DNA of 33,325 bases, from contig CANJID010000044.1 in the NCBI GenBank assembly GCA_947474395.1, positions 1 to 33,325 on the forward strand, read 5' to 3'. This stretch comes from Caulobacterales bacterium. Its GTDB lineage: Bacteria; Pseudomonadota; Alphaproteobacteria; Caulobacterales; Caulobacteraceae. Under the pieces are notes generated by a model. That model did no database searches. It saw only the letters and a list, made by a program, of their open reading frames with translations, and had not been told where the DNA came from. This document shows, one piece after another, positions 22,402 through 30,434 of the stretch. The number at the start of each line of letters is the position of its first letter. Positions within the stretch are counted from its first letter, which is position 1. A program made the translations under genes and the position numbers.

Positions 22402-24432
22402 ATGAGCTTCACCTTCGACATGCCGCCCAGCGGCGACCAGGCCGCCAAGGCCGCGCAAGCCTTCCGCACCGCCATCGCCCACCACGAGGCCGGGCGGATG
22501 GAGGAGGCCGAGGCCGGCTACCGGGCCGTGCTGGAGATCGACCCGAAGCATCTCGACGCCATCCACCACCTCGGCATCCTGGCCTACCAGGGCCAGGCGC
22601 CGGAATACGCGGCGGAGGTCTTCCGCTACGCCATCTCCCTGGATGACCGGATCGCGCCCTTCCACTCCAACCTCGGGCTGGCCCTCGAGGCCCTGGGCCG
22701 GATGCAGGAGGCGGCGGAGTCCCACGAGCGGGCCATCGCCCTGAAGCCCGACTTCGCGGAGGCCTGGTACAACCTCGGCAACGCCCGCCTGAACCTCGGC
22801 CGCCTCGACGAGGCGGAGGCCGCCTACAACCGCTCCCTGGCCCTGCGCCCCGACCTGGCGGAAGCCTACGGCAACCTCGGCAGCGTGCGCCGGGGCCAGG
22901 ACCGTATGGACGAGGCCCTGGCCTTCTTCGACCGCGCCCTGGAGATGGAGCCGCGCCTGGCCTCGGCCCACTTCAGCCGCGCCGAGACCCTCGCCGAGCT
23001 GGGCCGCCTGGACGAGGCGGTGGAGGCCTCGCAGCGGGCCATCGCCCTCTGGCCCGACTACGCCCCGGCCCACAGCGGCCTCGGGGCGGTCTACATGGCC
23101 CAGGGCAAGCTCGACGCCGCCCGCGCCGAGTGGGAGCAGGCCCTGGAGCTCTATCCCAACTACGCCGACGCCCGCTCCAACCTGCTGCTCAGCCTGAACT
23201 ACCGCTCCGACATCACCGCCGAGGAGAGCCTCGCCGCTCACCGCAAGTGGGACGAGGCGCACGGGGCGGGGTCCGCCCCGGAGAGCGCGCCCCCCGCCAA
23301 CGACCGCGATCCGGCCCGGCGGCTGAAGGTCGGCTACGTCTCCGGCGACTTCCGCATCCACCCGGGCGGCTATTTTCTCGCAGGCGTCCTGCCCGCCCAC
23401 GACCCGGCATCCGTCGAGGTCTTCTGCTACTCCAACAGCCCCTACGCCGACGACGCCATGACCACGCGTATCCGGCAGGCCGTGCCCAACTGGCGCTCGA
23501 TCCGCGGAATCAGCGAGGTGGACGCCGCCGAGATGATCCGCGCCGACGGGATCGACATCCTCGTCGACCTTTCCGGGCACACCGCCCACAACCGCCTGCG
23601 CGTCTTCGCCCTCAAGCCCGCCCCCGTGCGGGCGAGCTGGCTCGGCTATCCCAACACCACCGGGCTGGCGGCCATGGACTACCTGGTCACCGACGCCGCC
23701 ACGAGCCCGCCCGAGAGTGCGGCCTGGATGTCTGAGGCCCTCGTGCGCCTGCCCCACGGCCGGCTCTGTTACGCCCCGCCGGCCTATGCGCCCGAACCCG
23801 CCCCGCCGCCCTCGGAAGCCAGGGGCTACGTGACCTTCGGCAGCTTCAACAACCTGACCAAGGTGGGGCCGCAAGTTGTGCGCCTGTGGGCCGCCGTGCT
23901 GAAGGCGGCGCCCGGCTCGCGCCTCCTCCTCAAATGGCCGGCCCTGGGCCAGGAGACCACCCGCGAGGGCCTGCTGCAGGCCTTCGCCGCCGAGGGAATC
24001 GGCGCCGAGCGCCTGGAGCTCCGCCCCTACTCCCCGCACGAGCAGATGCTGGGCGAATACGCCGACATGGACGTGGCCCTGGACCCCTTCCCCTTCGGCG
24101 GGGGCCTGACCAGCGCCGAGGCCCTGTGGATGGGCGTGCCTGTGGTCACCCTGCCGGGGGCGACCCCCGCCTCCCGCCAGACCTTGGCCTTCCTCAAGGC
24201 GGTCGACCTCGAGGATCTCGCCGCCCCGTCGCCCGAGGCCTATGTCGAGCGCGCCGTGGCGCTGGCGGGCGATATCGGCCGCCGCAAGGCGCTGCGCGCC
24301 GCCCTTCGCGACCGCATGGCCGCCTCCCCCCTCACCGACGGCAAGGCCTTCGTTCCCGCCCTGGAGGCCGCCTACCGCCAGATGTGGAAGGGTTGGACCG
24401 CCGGCCAGACGCCCGCCGCGTTCGACGTCTGA
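22402..24432 (+). CDS. TPR repeat protein with O-GlcNAc transferase-like (GT41) domain
   Basis: A 676-residue cytoplasmic protein. The N-terminal half (about 15-290) holds consecutive TPR repeats, such as FHSNLGLALEALGRMQEAAE and AWYNLGNARLNLGRLDEAEA. The C-terminal half (about 300-670) has the SPINDLY/OGT glycosyltransferase sequence: GYVSGDFRIHPGGYFL, ILVDLSGHTAHNRLRVFALK, VRASWLGYPNTTGLAAMDYL, TFGSFNNLTKV and FPFGGGLTSAEALWMGVPVV. Such enzymes transfer a sugar to Ser/Thr of protein clients held by the TPR groove. In Caulobacter a TPR-glycosyltransferase (FlmG) modifies flagellin, so flagellin is one possible client, but no flagellar gene lies nearby. ATG 22402 is preferred over an upstream TTG. 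Confidence 0.9.
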   Translation: MSFTFDMPPSGDQAAKAAQAFRTAIAHHEAGRMEEAEAGYRAVLEIDPKHLDAIHHLGILAYQGQAPEYAAEVFRYAISLDDRIAPFHSNLGLALEALGRMQEAAESHERAIALKPDFAEAWYNLGNARLNLGRLDEAEAAYNRSLALRPDLAEAYGNLGSVRRGQDRMDEALAFFDRALEMEPRLASAHFSRAETLAELGRLDEAVEASQRAIALWPDYAPAHSGLGAVYMAQGKLDAARAEWEQALELYPNYADARSNLLLSLNYRSDITAEESLAAHRKWDEAHGAGSAPESAPPANDRDPARRLKVGYVSGDFRIHPGGYFLAGVLPAHDPASVEVFCYSNSPYADDAMTTRIRQAVPNWRSIRGISEVDAAEMIRADGIDILVDLSGHTAHNRLRVFALKPAPVRASWLGYPNTTGLAAMDYLVTDAATSPPESAAWMSEALVRLPHGRLCYAPPAYAPEPAPPPSEARGYVTFGSFNNLTKVGPQVVRLWAAVLKAAPGSRLLLKWPALGQETTREGLLQAFAAEGIGAERLELRPYSPHEQMLGEYADMDVALDPFPFGGGLTSAEALWMGVPVVTLPGATPASRQTLAFLKAVDLEDLAAPSPEAYVERAVALAGDIGRRKALRAALRDRMAASPLTDGKAFVPALEAAYRQMWKGWTAGQTPAAFDV

Positions 24433-24539
24433 CCGCCTCTCCTTGATGTCCCGATTGTTTCAATCGGGGCGCCCGGACGGAAATGCTCTGGCCTTAGTCG
24501 CGTGGGAGATTGAGGCTCCGAAACGCCCCGAGGAGCCCC

Positions 24540-25226
24540 ATGAACCGTACTATCTCGATCGCCGGCCTCTCCGCCGTCCTCGCCCTGACCGGACTTAGCC
24601 TCGCCTACGCCGGGCAGCCCCAAGGACAAGGCCCCGGTCCCGCCGGCGCCGCCGGTCCCCGCCAGCCGAACGCCGACATGCAGGCCCGCCGCGCCGAGAT
24701 GGAGGCCCGCCGGGCGACCATGAAGCAGCAGCACCTCGCCGACCTGAAGACGGTCCTGCGCCTGACCGCCGCTCAGGAGCCCGCCCTGACCGCCCTGCTG
24801 GCGGCCCAGGATGAGGAGATGGGACCCGGCCGACGGGCCCAGGGACCTCAGCAGCAGCGCGCCGCGCCGCTCGCCCCCAACGCCACGACCTTGCAGAAGC
24901 TCGATGAGATGGAGAAGCGCCGCGCCGAGATGACCGCGCCGACGCAGAAGCGCATCCAGGCCCTGCGCACCTTCTACAACGTCCTCAGCCCCGAGCAGCG
25001 CCAAGTATTCGACGCCCTTCAGCGCCTGCGCAACCCCGATGGCCCGGCCCCCGGCCGGCGCCTGATCATGCGGCTGCGCGAGCGCGGCGGGCCCGACGGC
25101 CCGGGCGCCCCGCGCGGACCCGGCCGTCGCGGCGGTCCGGACGGCTTCGGCGGTCCCGGCGGTCCCGGACAAGGCGGTCCAGGGCCCCGCGGTCCCGGCG
25201 GTCCCGGCGGCCAACCGCCCCGCTAG
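24540..25226 (+). CDS. Spy/CpxP-like periplasmic protein with Gly/Pro-rich tail
   Basis: A 228-residue exported protein. The signal peptide covers about residues 1-24 (ISIAGLSAVLALTGLSLAYA). The helical core resembles the LTxxQ family (Spy, CpxP): LTAAQ at 75-79 and LSPEQ at 149-153 in paired helices, with long Arg/Glu/Met-rich helices between. The last 45 residues are a GGPGGPG-type Gly/Pro tract, with an earlier tract QGQGPGPAGAAGP near 28-40. Spy-like proteins act as periplasmic chaperones or sense envelope stress or metals through a two-component system. The next two genes encode just such a system, separated by a terminator-like stem. GAGGAG precedes the ATG. Confidence 0.85.
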   Translation: MNRTISIAGLSAVLALTGLSLAYAGQPQGQGPGPAGAAGPRQPNADMQARRAEMEARRATMKQQHLADLKTVLRLTAAQEPALTALLAAQDEEMGPGRRAQGPQQQRAAPLAPNATTLQKLDEMEKRRAEMTAPTQKRIQALRTFYNVLSPEQRQVFDALQRLRNPDGPAPGRRLIMRLRERGGPDGPGAPRGPGRRGGPDGFGGPGGPGQGGPGPRGPGGPGGQPPR

Positions 25227-25262
25227 AACGCTGGACACCCTCTCCTCCCCGCACTCAACTGA

Positions 25263-25293
25263 GGCGGCCCGGACCCCCGGGCCGCCGCTTTTG
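25263..25293 (+). terminator. Strong stem-loop terminator or attenuator between the Spy-like gene and the regulator
   Basis: GGCGGCCCGG-ACCC-CCGGGCCGCC (25263-25286) is a perfect 10-bp GC stem followed by GCTTTTG. It lies 36 bp after the Spy-like stop and about 22 bp before the regulator ATG. It should either end the Spy-like mRNA or let only a fraction of transcripts enter the two-component genes. Confidence 0.75.
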
Positions 25294-25314
25294 CGGTCAA
25301 GACAAGGCGCCTCG

Positions 25315-26043
25315 ATGTCCGCGACCACCGGCTCTCCTCCGCGCCACGTCCTGGTGGTCGACGACGACTCGGACCTGCGCGAGCAGGTGGTCGCCTACCT
25401 CGGCGAGCACGGCTACGAGATGCATTCGGCCGCCGACGCCGCCTCCATGGAGCGGGTGCTCTCGGCCTCTCCCATCGACGTGGTGATCCTGGACGTGATG
25501 CTGCCGGGGGAAGACGGCCTTTCCATCTGCCGGCGCCTCTCCGAAAGCGGCGGGCCCGCCATCGTCATGGTCAGCGCCATGGGCGAGGAGGTGGACCGGG
25601 TGCTGGGGCTGGAGCTGGGGGCGGACGACTACCTGCCCAAGCCCGTCAGCCCCCGCGAATTGCTGGCCCGGGTGCGGGCGGTGGTGCGCCGCCTGGACGA
25701 GGCCCGCGCCGGCGCGCCCCGCAAGGGCAAGACCTATCACTTCCAGGGCTTCGTGCTGGACACCCTGCGCCGGCAGCTCCGCGCGCCCAACGGGACCACC
25801 ATCCTCCTGACCGGGGGCGAGTTCTCCCTGCTGAGCGCCTTCCTGGAGCATCCGCAGCGGGTCCTGTCCCGCGACCAGCTCCTCGACATGGCCCGCGGCG
25901 GCCAGTCGGAGGTGTTCGACCGGGCCATCGACGTGCAGATCAGCCGCCTGCGCCGCAAGCTCCACGCCTGCGTCGACGAGGAGATCATCAAGACCCACCG
26001 GGGCGCCGGCTACCTGTTCGATGCGCGGGTGGCGCGGACGTGA
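25315..26043 (+). CDS. OmpR/PhoB-family response regulator
   Basis: A 242-residue two-domain regulator. The receiver domain (about 10-125) has acidic residues VVDDDSD at 14-20, phospho-acceptor D60 in VVILDVMLPGEDG, a Ser in MVSAM and K109 in LPKP. The C-terminal winged-helix (about 140-236) carries LTGGEFSLLSAFLEHPQRVL, then RDQLLDMARG and VDVQISRLRRKLH-like recognition helix residues, ending KTHRGAGYLF. ATG 25315 has AAGGCG upstream. The stop overlaps the kinase GTG start (GTGA). It is likely CpxR/OmpR-like in acting on envelope genes, and the adjacent Spy-like gene is a natural target; this is inferred from position. Confidence 0.92.
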   Translation: MSATTGSPPRHVLVVDDDSDLREQVVAYLGEHGYEMHSAADAASMERVLSASPIDVVILDVMLPGEDGLSICRRLSESGGPAIVMVSAMGEEVDRVLGLELGADDYLPKPVSPRELLARVRAVVRRLDEARAGAPRKGKTYHFQGFVLDTLRRQLRAPNGTTILLTGGEFSLLSAFLEHPQRVLSRDQLLDMARGGQSEVFDRAIDVQISRLRRKLHACVDEEIIKTHRGAGYLFDARVART

Positions 26044-27584
26044 CCGACGAGGCTCCCAAGCGCGTCCGGTCCGGAGCTCCCCTGGGCCTGCAGCTGACGG
26101 GCCTGCTGTTCGTCAGCCTGCTCGCCGCCCAGGCCATCAGCCTCGGGGTGATCCTGCTGACGCCGCCGCCCCGGGCGCCCTTCTATCGCATGGCCGAGGT
26201 GGCGAGCGCCCTGGAGGGCGGCTCCCTCATGGCCCGCGCCGAGCGCCCCATGACCCGCGAGGTGGTCGCCGAACTGCCCGCCGACATGCGGGTCCAGCCG
26301 GGACCGGGGCGCCCCGCCCGCGCCCTGGCCCTGATCCTGGCGGAGCCGGAAGAGCGTGTCCGCCTGATCCAGCAGGGCGGCTCCCCGGTCCGCCGCCTGT
26401 TCCGCAACATCATAGGCGAACGGGCGCTCCGCCTGCGCGCTCCGCCGCCGCCGCCGGGACCGTCCCGGGGCCCCCGCCCCGATTTCGGCCCCGGAGGGCC
26501 CGGCGGACCTGGGCCGGAGGGTCCCGATGGTCTTGGCGGGCCCGATGGTCCCCCAGGACCGGACGACGCCCTGCGCCGCCCGCCGCAACCCTTCGACGGC
26601 CCCCTTCCGCCCCGCGCGCTTCGTCAGCGGTTCCGCCTCGACGCCGCCCTGGTCGGCGAGTTCAGCGCCGCGCTGCAGGGTGACGACGGCCGCTGGACGG
26701 TGGTGCGATCCACCCCCGATCCCTTCCCCAACGACTGGCAACGCCTGACCATTCTGTGGCTCCTGGCCGGCTTCCTGCTGGTCGCCCCGATCGGCTGGCT
26801 GTTCGCCCGGCGCCTGACCGCCCCGCTGCAGCGCTTCGCCGACGCCGCCGAGCACCTGGGCCGCGACCCGAACGGCCCGCAGATGACCCTGACCGGCCCG
26901 GCCGAGGTCGGCGCCGCCGCCCGCGCCTTCAACGAGATGCAGGCGCGGCTGAAGCGCTATATCGGCGACCGCACCGCCATGGTCGGCGCCATCTCCCACG
27001 ACCTGAGGACGCCGCTCGCCCGCATCCGCTTCAAGGTGGAGAACGCACCGCCGGCCATGCGCGCGGCGGTCCTGGCCGACATCGAGCAGATGGACCAGAT
27101 GATCGGCGGGGTCCTGGCCTTCATCCGCGACGAGAGCACGCCGCGACGCCGCGAGAAGCTGGACCTGCTCTCCCTGGTCGAGGTCGTGGCCGACGACGCG
27201 GCCCTCCTGGGCGGCAAGGTGGAGATCGGGGATGCAAGCCCCCTGACCGTTGAGGGAGACCCGGTGGCCCTGCAGCGCCTCTTCGGCAACCTGGTGGACA
27301 ACGCCATCAAGTACGGGGCCGAGGCCCGGATCGAGGTCCGGACGGAGGGCCGCAACGCCGTGGTCCGCATCGCCGACCGGGGCGCGGGTCTCTCCCCCGT
27401 CGAGCTGGAACAGGCGTTCAAGCCCTTCTACCGCGCCGACCGCGCCCGCAACCTCGACAACGGGGGGGTGGGTCTCGGCCTCTCCATCGCCCGTTCCACC
27501 GCCCGCGCCCACGGCGGCGACGTGACCCTGACCTCGGGCCCCGACGGCGCCACGGCCATCGTCACCCTGCCCCTGGCGGATTGA
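26040..27584 (+). CDS. Membrane sensor histidine kinase with a Gly/Pro-rich periplasmic loop
   Basis: A 514-residue kinase partner of the regulator at 25315; its GTG overlaps the regulator TGA. TM1 is about 18-41 and TM2 about 237-257, so the periplasmic loop is nearly 200 residues. Residues 135-190 of the loop are Pro/Gly-rich (PPPPPG, PGGPGGPGPEGPDGLGGPDG). HAMP follows TM2 (about 258-308), then the H-box AISHDLRTPLARIRF with H320, N-box LVDNAIKYG with N421, G1 ADRGAGL and G2 GGVGLGLSIA. The overall plan is EnvZ/CpxA-like. The collagen-like loop is unusual and resembles the tail of the Spy-like protein next door. The signal sensed is unknown. Confidence 0.9.
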   Translation: MTDEAPKRVRSGAPLGLQLTGLLFVSLLAAQAISLGVILLTPPPRAPFYRMAEVASALEGGSLMARAERPMTREVVAELPADMRVQPGPGRPARALALILAEPEERVRLIQQGGSPVRRLFRNIIGERALRLRAPPPPPGPSRGPRPDFGPGGPGGPGPEGPDGLGGPDGPPGPDDALRRPPQPFDGPLPPRALRQRFRLDAALVGEFSAALQGDDGRWTVVRSTPDPFPNDWQRLTILWLLAGFLLVAPIGWLFARRLTAPLQRFADAAEHLGRDPNGPQMTLTGPAEVGAAARAFNEMQARLKRYIGDRTAMVGAISHDLRTPLARIRFKVENAPPAMRAAVLADIEQMDQMIGGVLAFIRDESTPRRREKLDLLSLVEVVADDAALLGGKVEIGDASPLTVEGDPVALQRLFGNLVDNAIKYGAEARIEVRTEGRNAVVRIADRGAGLSPVELEQAFKPFYRADRARNLDNGGVGLGLSIARSTARAHGGDVTLTSGPDGATAIVTLPLAD

Positions 27585-27598
27585 CGCCTCCTCCCAAC

Positions 27599-27697
27599 CG
27601 CTCATCCCGGCGAAAGCCGGGGCCCAGGTTTTTTTTCAGACGAGCGGGCTTCAGAAAAAGCCTGGGCCCCGGCTTTCGCCGGGGTGAGCGGGGTTTT
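27599..27697. repeat. Long inverted repeat, about 30-bp arms; probable bidirectional terminator
   Basis: The left arm at 27599-27628 (CCGCTCATCCCGGCGAAAGC...) is the reverse complement of 27661-27691, with one mismatch (T/C). T- and A-runs next to the inner ends (TTTTTTTT at 27629-27636, AAAAAG at 27655-27660) extend the pairing. The TCATCCCGGCGAAAGCCGGG core is itself a near palindrome and matches a repeat I recall as dispersed in alphaproteobacterial genomes. GGGGTTTTTC after the right arm suits termination on the plus strand. Confidence 0.85.
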
Positions 27698-27732
27698 TCT
27701 GGTTAGGCTAGCCCAGCTTTTGAAGGTGCATC

Positions 27733-28125
27733 ATGGACGAACCGCAGGCCTGCCCCGACGAGACGCCGGTGATCCGCACCATCGCCATGCCCAGCGACAC
27801 CAACCCGGAAGGGGACATCTTCGGCGGCTGGCTGATGTCGCAGATGGACCTGGCGGGGGCGACCGTCGCCTTCCGCCTGGCCCGGGGGCGCTGCGCCACG
27901 GTGGCGGTGGACGGCATGACCTTCCTCAGCCCCGTCTCGGTGGGAGACGAGGTCAGCCTGTTCGCCCGGCCCTCGCGGGTGGGGCGAACCTCGATCCAGG
28001 TAGAGGTTGAAGCCTGGCGGCGACGGCGCGACTCGGAGGCCATGAACAAGGTCACCGAGGGCCGCTTCACCTATGTCGCCATCGACGCCGGACGGCGACC
28101 TAGGCCGGTGAACCCCGAAGGGTAG
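27733..28125 (+). CDS. Acyl-CoA thioesterase, YciA-like hotdog fold
   Basis: A 130-residue single-domain hotdog thioesterase. The active-site segment is IAMPSDTNPEGDIFGGWLMS with QMDLAGA after it; N and D residues here match the YciA/BACH pattern (N-x-x-G-x-x-x-G-G-x-x-x). VAVDGMTFLSPVSVGDEVSL covers the central strands. It hydrolyses acyl-CoA thioesters, releasing the free acid and CoA. The ATG at 27733 follows AAGGTG. It probably forms a hexamer like YciA. The C-terminus is slightly basic (RRPRPVNPEG). It is alone in its transcriptional unit, between the long hairpin and the convergent small gene. Confidence 0.9.
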   Translation: MDEPQACPDETPVIRTIAMPSDTNPEGDIFGGWLMSQMDLAGATVAFRLARGRCATVAVDGMTFLSPVSVGDEVSLFARPSRVGRTSIQVEVEAWRRRRDSEAMNKVTEGRFTYVAIDAGRRPRPVNPEG

Positions 28126-28147
28126 GGCGCGCCTATTCCGGCCAAAT

Positions 28148-28294
28148 CTATTCGGGAATCCGATCGAGCACGCTGGGGAGCACGCCAAACACCCGGCGGG
28201 TCTCGACTTGCGGCTGGGGCTGGGCCTGGACGGGCGCGGGCTCGCGGTTGCGCTCGGCCTCGACCGTGCGGCGGCGGAACTCTGACTGGTCCAT
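28148..28294 (-). CDS. Very small hypothetical protein, 48 residues
   Basis: Not recognised. Begins MDQSEFRRRTVEAERNREPA at ATG 28292-28294, with GAAGGA about 9 bases upstream. A charged N-terminal half is followed by a Gln/Pro stretch (PVQAQPQPQVET) and a short tail ending RVFGVLPSVLDRIPE. No membrane segment or signal. Codon positions look coding, but the protein is short and the call is uncertain. Convergent with the thioesterase gene. Confidence 0.45.
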   Translation of the reverse strand: MDQSEFRRRTVEAERNREPAPVQAQPQPQVETRRVFGVLPSVLDRIPE

Positions 28295-28423
28295 GATCGT
28301 GCGTCCTTCGTACGCCGGCGGGACGGAAGACCGTTCCTTTCCCGGACGATGCAAAGGCTGGACCTCTCGGGCTGAACCGAGGCTGAGACCGTGGTTAGCT
28401 GGCGTTCATCGGCGGGGCGGGGG

Positions 28424-29218
28424 TTAGTTCTTCGCCAGCGGATCGGGCGGCGGGGTTAGGTCGAAGATCTCCTTGCCGTCCTTGTCCACCTCACGGTCGA
28501 GGGCGGCGACGCAGTAGTTCTCCTCGTTGAGGCCGCGCTTCAGGTTGCGCTTGAAGCGCAGGGTGGTGACCCAGGGGCTGGTGAAGATCTCCGGGTTGGT
28601 GACGGTGAGGACCACCTCCAGGATATCCGGCTCGACCTTTCTCATCCGCTCGCTGACCTTCATGTTCGGCCCCTGCACGCCGTAGAGAAGCTCGTTCGAC
28701 GGCCGCAGGCCGATGGTGTCCACCACCAGGGTGTCGCCTTCCCAATGGCCGATGGATTCGCCCGAGAAGCTGTCGAACAGGTCTTCCTCGGGGGTGTGCT
28801 TCCTCCCATCCAGCCAGATGTTGCGAATCTGGATGCCGCCGCCGGAGGAGACGAGGCCAAGGCTGTCGGGCCGCACAAGCACCTCGAAGGAGCCCGCCAG
28901 CATCATCCGCGGCATGCCCGAGGGCATGCACTGCGCCGAGGCGGTGAAGATCTGCTTGCCCTCGGCCCGGTTGCGGGTCTGCTGCTCCTTCATGGCCTGG
29001 TATTTCGGCGTCAGGGGCTGGGGAATGGTCTCGTACTTCTCCACCGAGATCGAATTCATGTTCGACCAGAGCCCGGCCATCTCCTTGACCATCTGCTCCT
29101 GGGTGTAGGGCCCGTACACCGACGCCGGAGCGGCGGCGGCGCTCGCCCCCGGGGCCGCCAGCAGCATCGAGGCGCAAAGGCCGGACGCCGCCAGCAGGAC
29201 GCGCAGGTTGGACGGCAT
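28424..29218 (-). CDS. Secreted hypothetical protein
   Basis: A 264-residue protein with a signal peptide (about 1-28, LAAPGASAAAA). The ATG at 29216-29218 has GAGGGA upstream. The body contains IRNIWLDGRKHTPEEDLFDS, then SIGHWEGDTLVVDTIGLRPS, and a VVLTVTNPEIFTSPWVTTLR segment. The motif GHWEGDTLVVDTIGL is one I recall from a large family of periplasmic proteins in sphingomonads and caulobacters, whose function is unknown. These often neighbour DUF6152 genes, as here: the next gene upstream, divergent, is DUF6152-like. They share the promoter region 29219-29411. Likely periplasmic; role unknown. Confidence 0.8.
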   Translation of the reverse strand: MPSNLRVLLAASGLCASMLLAAPGASAAAAPASVYGPYTQEQMVKEMAGLWSNMNSISVEKYETIPQPLTPKYQAMKEQQTRNRAEGKQIFTASAQCMPSGMPRMMLAGSFEVLVRPDSLGLVSSGGGIQIRNIWLDGRKHTPEEDLFDSFSGESIGHWEGDTLVVDTIGLRPSNELLYGVQGPNMKVSERMRKVEPDILEVVLTVTNPEIFTSPWVTTLRFKRNLKRGLNEENYCVAALDREVDKDGKEIFDLTPPPDPLAKN

Positions 29219-29411
29219 GACGATTCCCTCAAGGCCCGCAAGGGCGCCAGCCTCAAGTTCGCGGCCTCGCCCCCCGTCCCGTCAACCGGGCGAGGGCTCC
29301 ATCGGCCCTAGAACAGTTTCAATGAAAACAAGCAGGGGGACGGGGCGGCTTCGGCCCTAGCCTCATCGGATACGCCGGTCCCAGGCGGCCGGTCCCGATG
29401 GAGCTGACCCC

Positions 29412-29861
29412 ATGCTGGACGCTTCCAGGCTGAAGACCCCCAAGACGCCTATGTTCCGGGGCCTCGCTGCGATCGCCCTGATCGCAGCGGCCGCCGTCCC
29501 CGCGGCGGCCCTCGCCCACCACTCCTACGCCATGTTCGACAACGCCAAGACCATCACCATCAGCGGCACCATCCGCACCTGGGAGATGACCAACCCGCAT
29601 TCCTACCTCTGGGTCGTGGTGCCCAAGGACGGCGCGGCGGCGGAGATCTGGGGTCTGGAGGGCGGCGGCATCCAGTCCCTGCAGCGCGCCGGCATCACCA
29701 AGTCGGCGGTCAAGCCGGGCGAGAAGGTCAAGGTGGAGATCCACCCCCTCCGCGACGGCCGCACCGGCGGCAGGCTGATGCGCATCACCCTCGCCGACGG
29801 CCGGGTGATCGGCGGCGGCGGCGGAGCGGGCGCGGCCCCGGGCGCGGCGGCTCTCGACTAG
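29412..29861 (+). CDS. DUF6152-family secreted protein
   Basis: A 149-residue exported protein. N-terminal signal region (about 1-36, with a hydrophobic stretch GLAAIALIAAAAVPAAALA), cleaved near ALAHHS. The mature domain starts HHSYAMFDNAKTITISGTIR, then NPHSYLWVVVPK, IWGLEGGGIQSLQRAGITKS and LRDGRTGGRLMRITLADGR. These match DUF6152 (beta-barrel-like, often with AHHSxAxFD). GGAG precedes ATG 29412; ATG 29451 is an alternative start. The His-rich HHS N-terminus could bind a metal, which is only a guess. Divergent from the secreted protein gene at 28424-29218. Confidence 0.8.
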   Translation: MLDASRLKTPKTPMFRGLAAIALIAAAAVPAAALAHHSYAMFDNAKTITISGTIRTWEMTNPHSYLWVVVPKDGAAAEIWGLEGGGIQSLQRAGITKSAVKPGEKVKVEIHPLRDGRTGGRLMRITLADGRVIGGGGGAGAAPGAAALD

Positions 29862-29920
29862 GCTAGCGCCCCTTCACAGGGCTAGGATCGCCGCCGGGGG
29901 TTACGGTGGGAGATCCTGCG

Positions 29921-30430
29921 ATGATACGGACCGCCATCCTCCTCGGCCTGGCCCTGCTCGCCCCTTCGCCGGGTCTGGCCGGCCAGGCCGCGGCGCCCAG
30001 CTACCAGATCGGCGGGATCACCGCCGACTTCTCCTCCATCTTCATGGTCGACGCCGCCAATGTGCAGCGCTCCGGCCAGGCGGCGCGGACGCGGCTCTTA
30101 CAGGTCCCGCGCATGCCCCTGGTGATCGGGGGCAGCCCCGTCGCCTACTCCACCCTGGACGTCGTGCTGGATTGCTCGTCGGGCAAGGTCGCCACCACGG
30201 CCTTCGCCTCGTACGGCCCGGACGACAGGGTCGTGGTTTCCAGCCCTGCGGAGAGCAACCTTGCCCTTCCGCCGGCCGGATCGGCCCTGGCGGCGGCGGC
30301 GACAGTCGCCTGCACCGGAAGGTCGAGGGCGCCCGGTGCGCCAGCGCTCGCCAGCCGAAAGGCCGCCGCGGACTACGGACGAGGACTGCTCGAGCGCGCC
30401 CGCAACCAGGGCCGCGCGCCGGACGTCTAG
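29921..30430 (+). CDS. Secreted hypothetical protein, 169 residues
   Basis: Not recognised. ATG 29921 follows GGGAGA by a normal distance; a GTG at 29906 in frame is a weaker choice. The signal peptide covers about residues 1-22 (AILLGLALLAPSPGLAGQ). The mature part has YQIGGITADFSSIFMVDAAN, a strand-rich middle (LDVVLDCSSGKVATTAFASY) and an Ala-rich helical tail. Two Cys residues (in LDCSS and VACTG) could form a disulfide. It ends 4 bp before the convergent SDR gene. Function unknown; likely periplasmic. Confidence 0.7.
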   Translation: MIRTAILLGLALLAPSPGLAGQAAAPSYQIGGITADFSSIFMVDAANVQRSGQAARTRLLQVPRMPLVIGGSPVAYSTLDVVLDCSSGKVATTAFASYGPDDRVVVSSPAESNLALPPAGSALAAAATVACTGRSRAPGAPALASRKAAADYGRGLLERARNQGRAPDV

Positions 30431-30434
30431 AGCT

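Noticed and set aside
22366-24039. Long open frame antisense to the TPR-GT41 gene.
   Set aside because: Gly/Val/His-rich shadow of the GC3-rich TPR repeats; no family resemblance.
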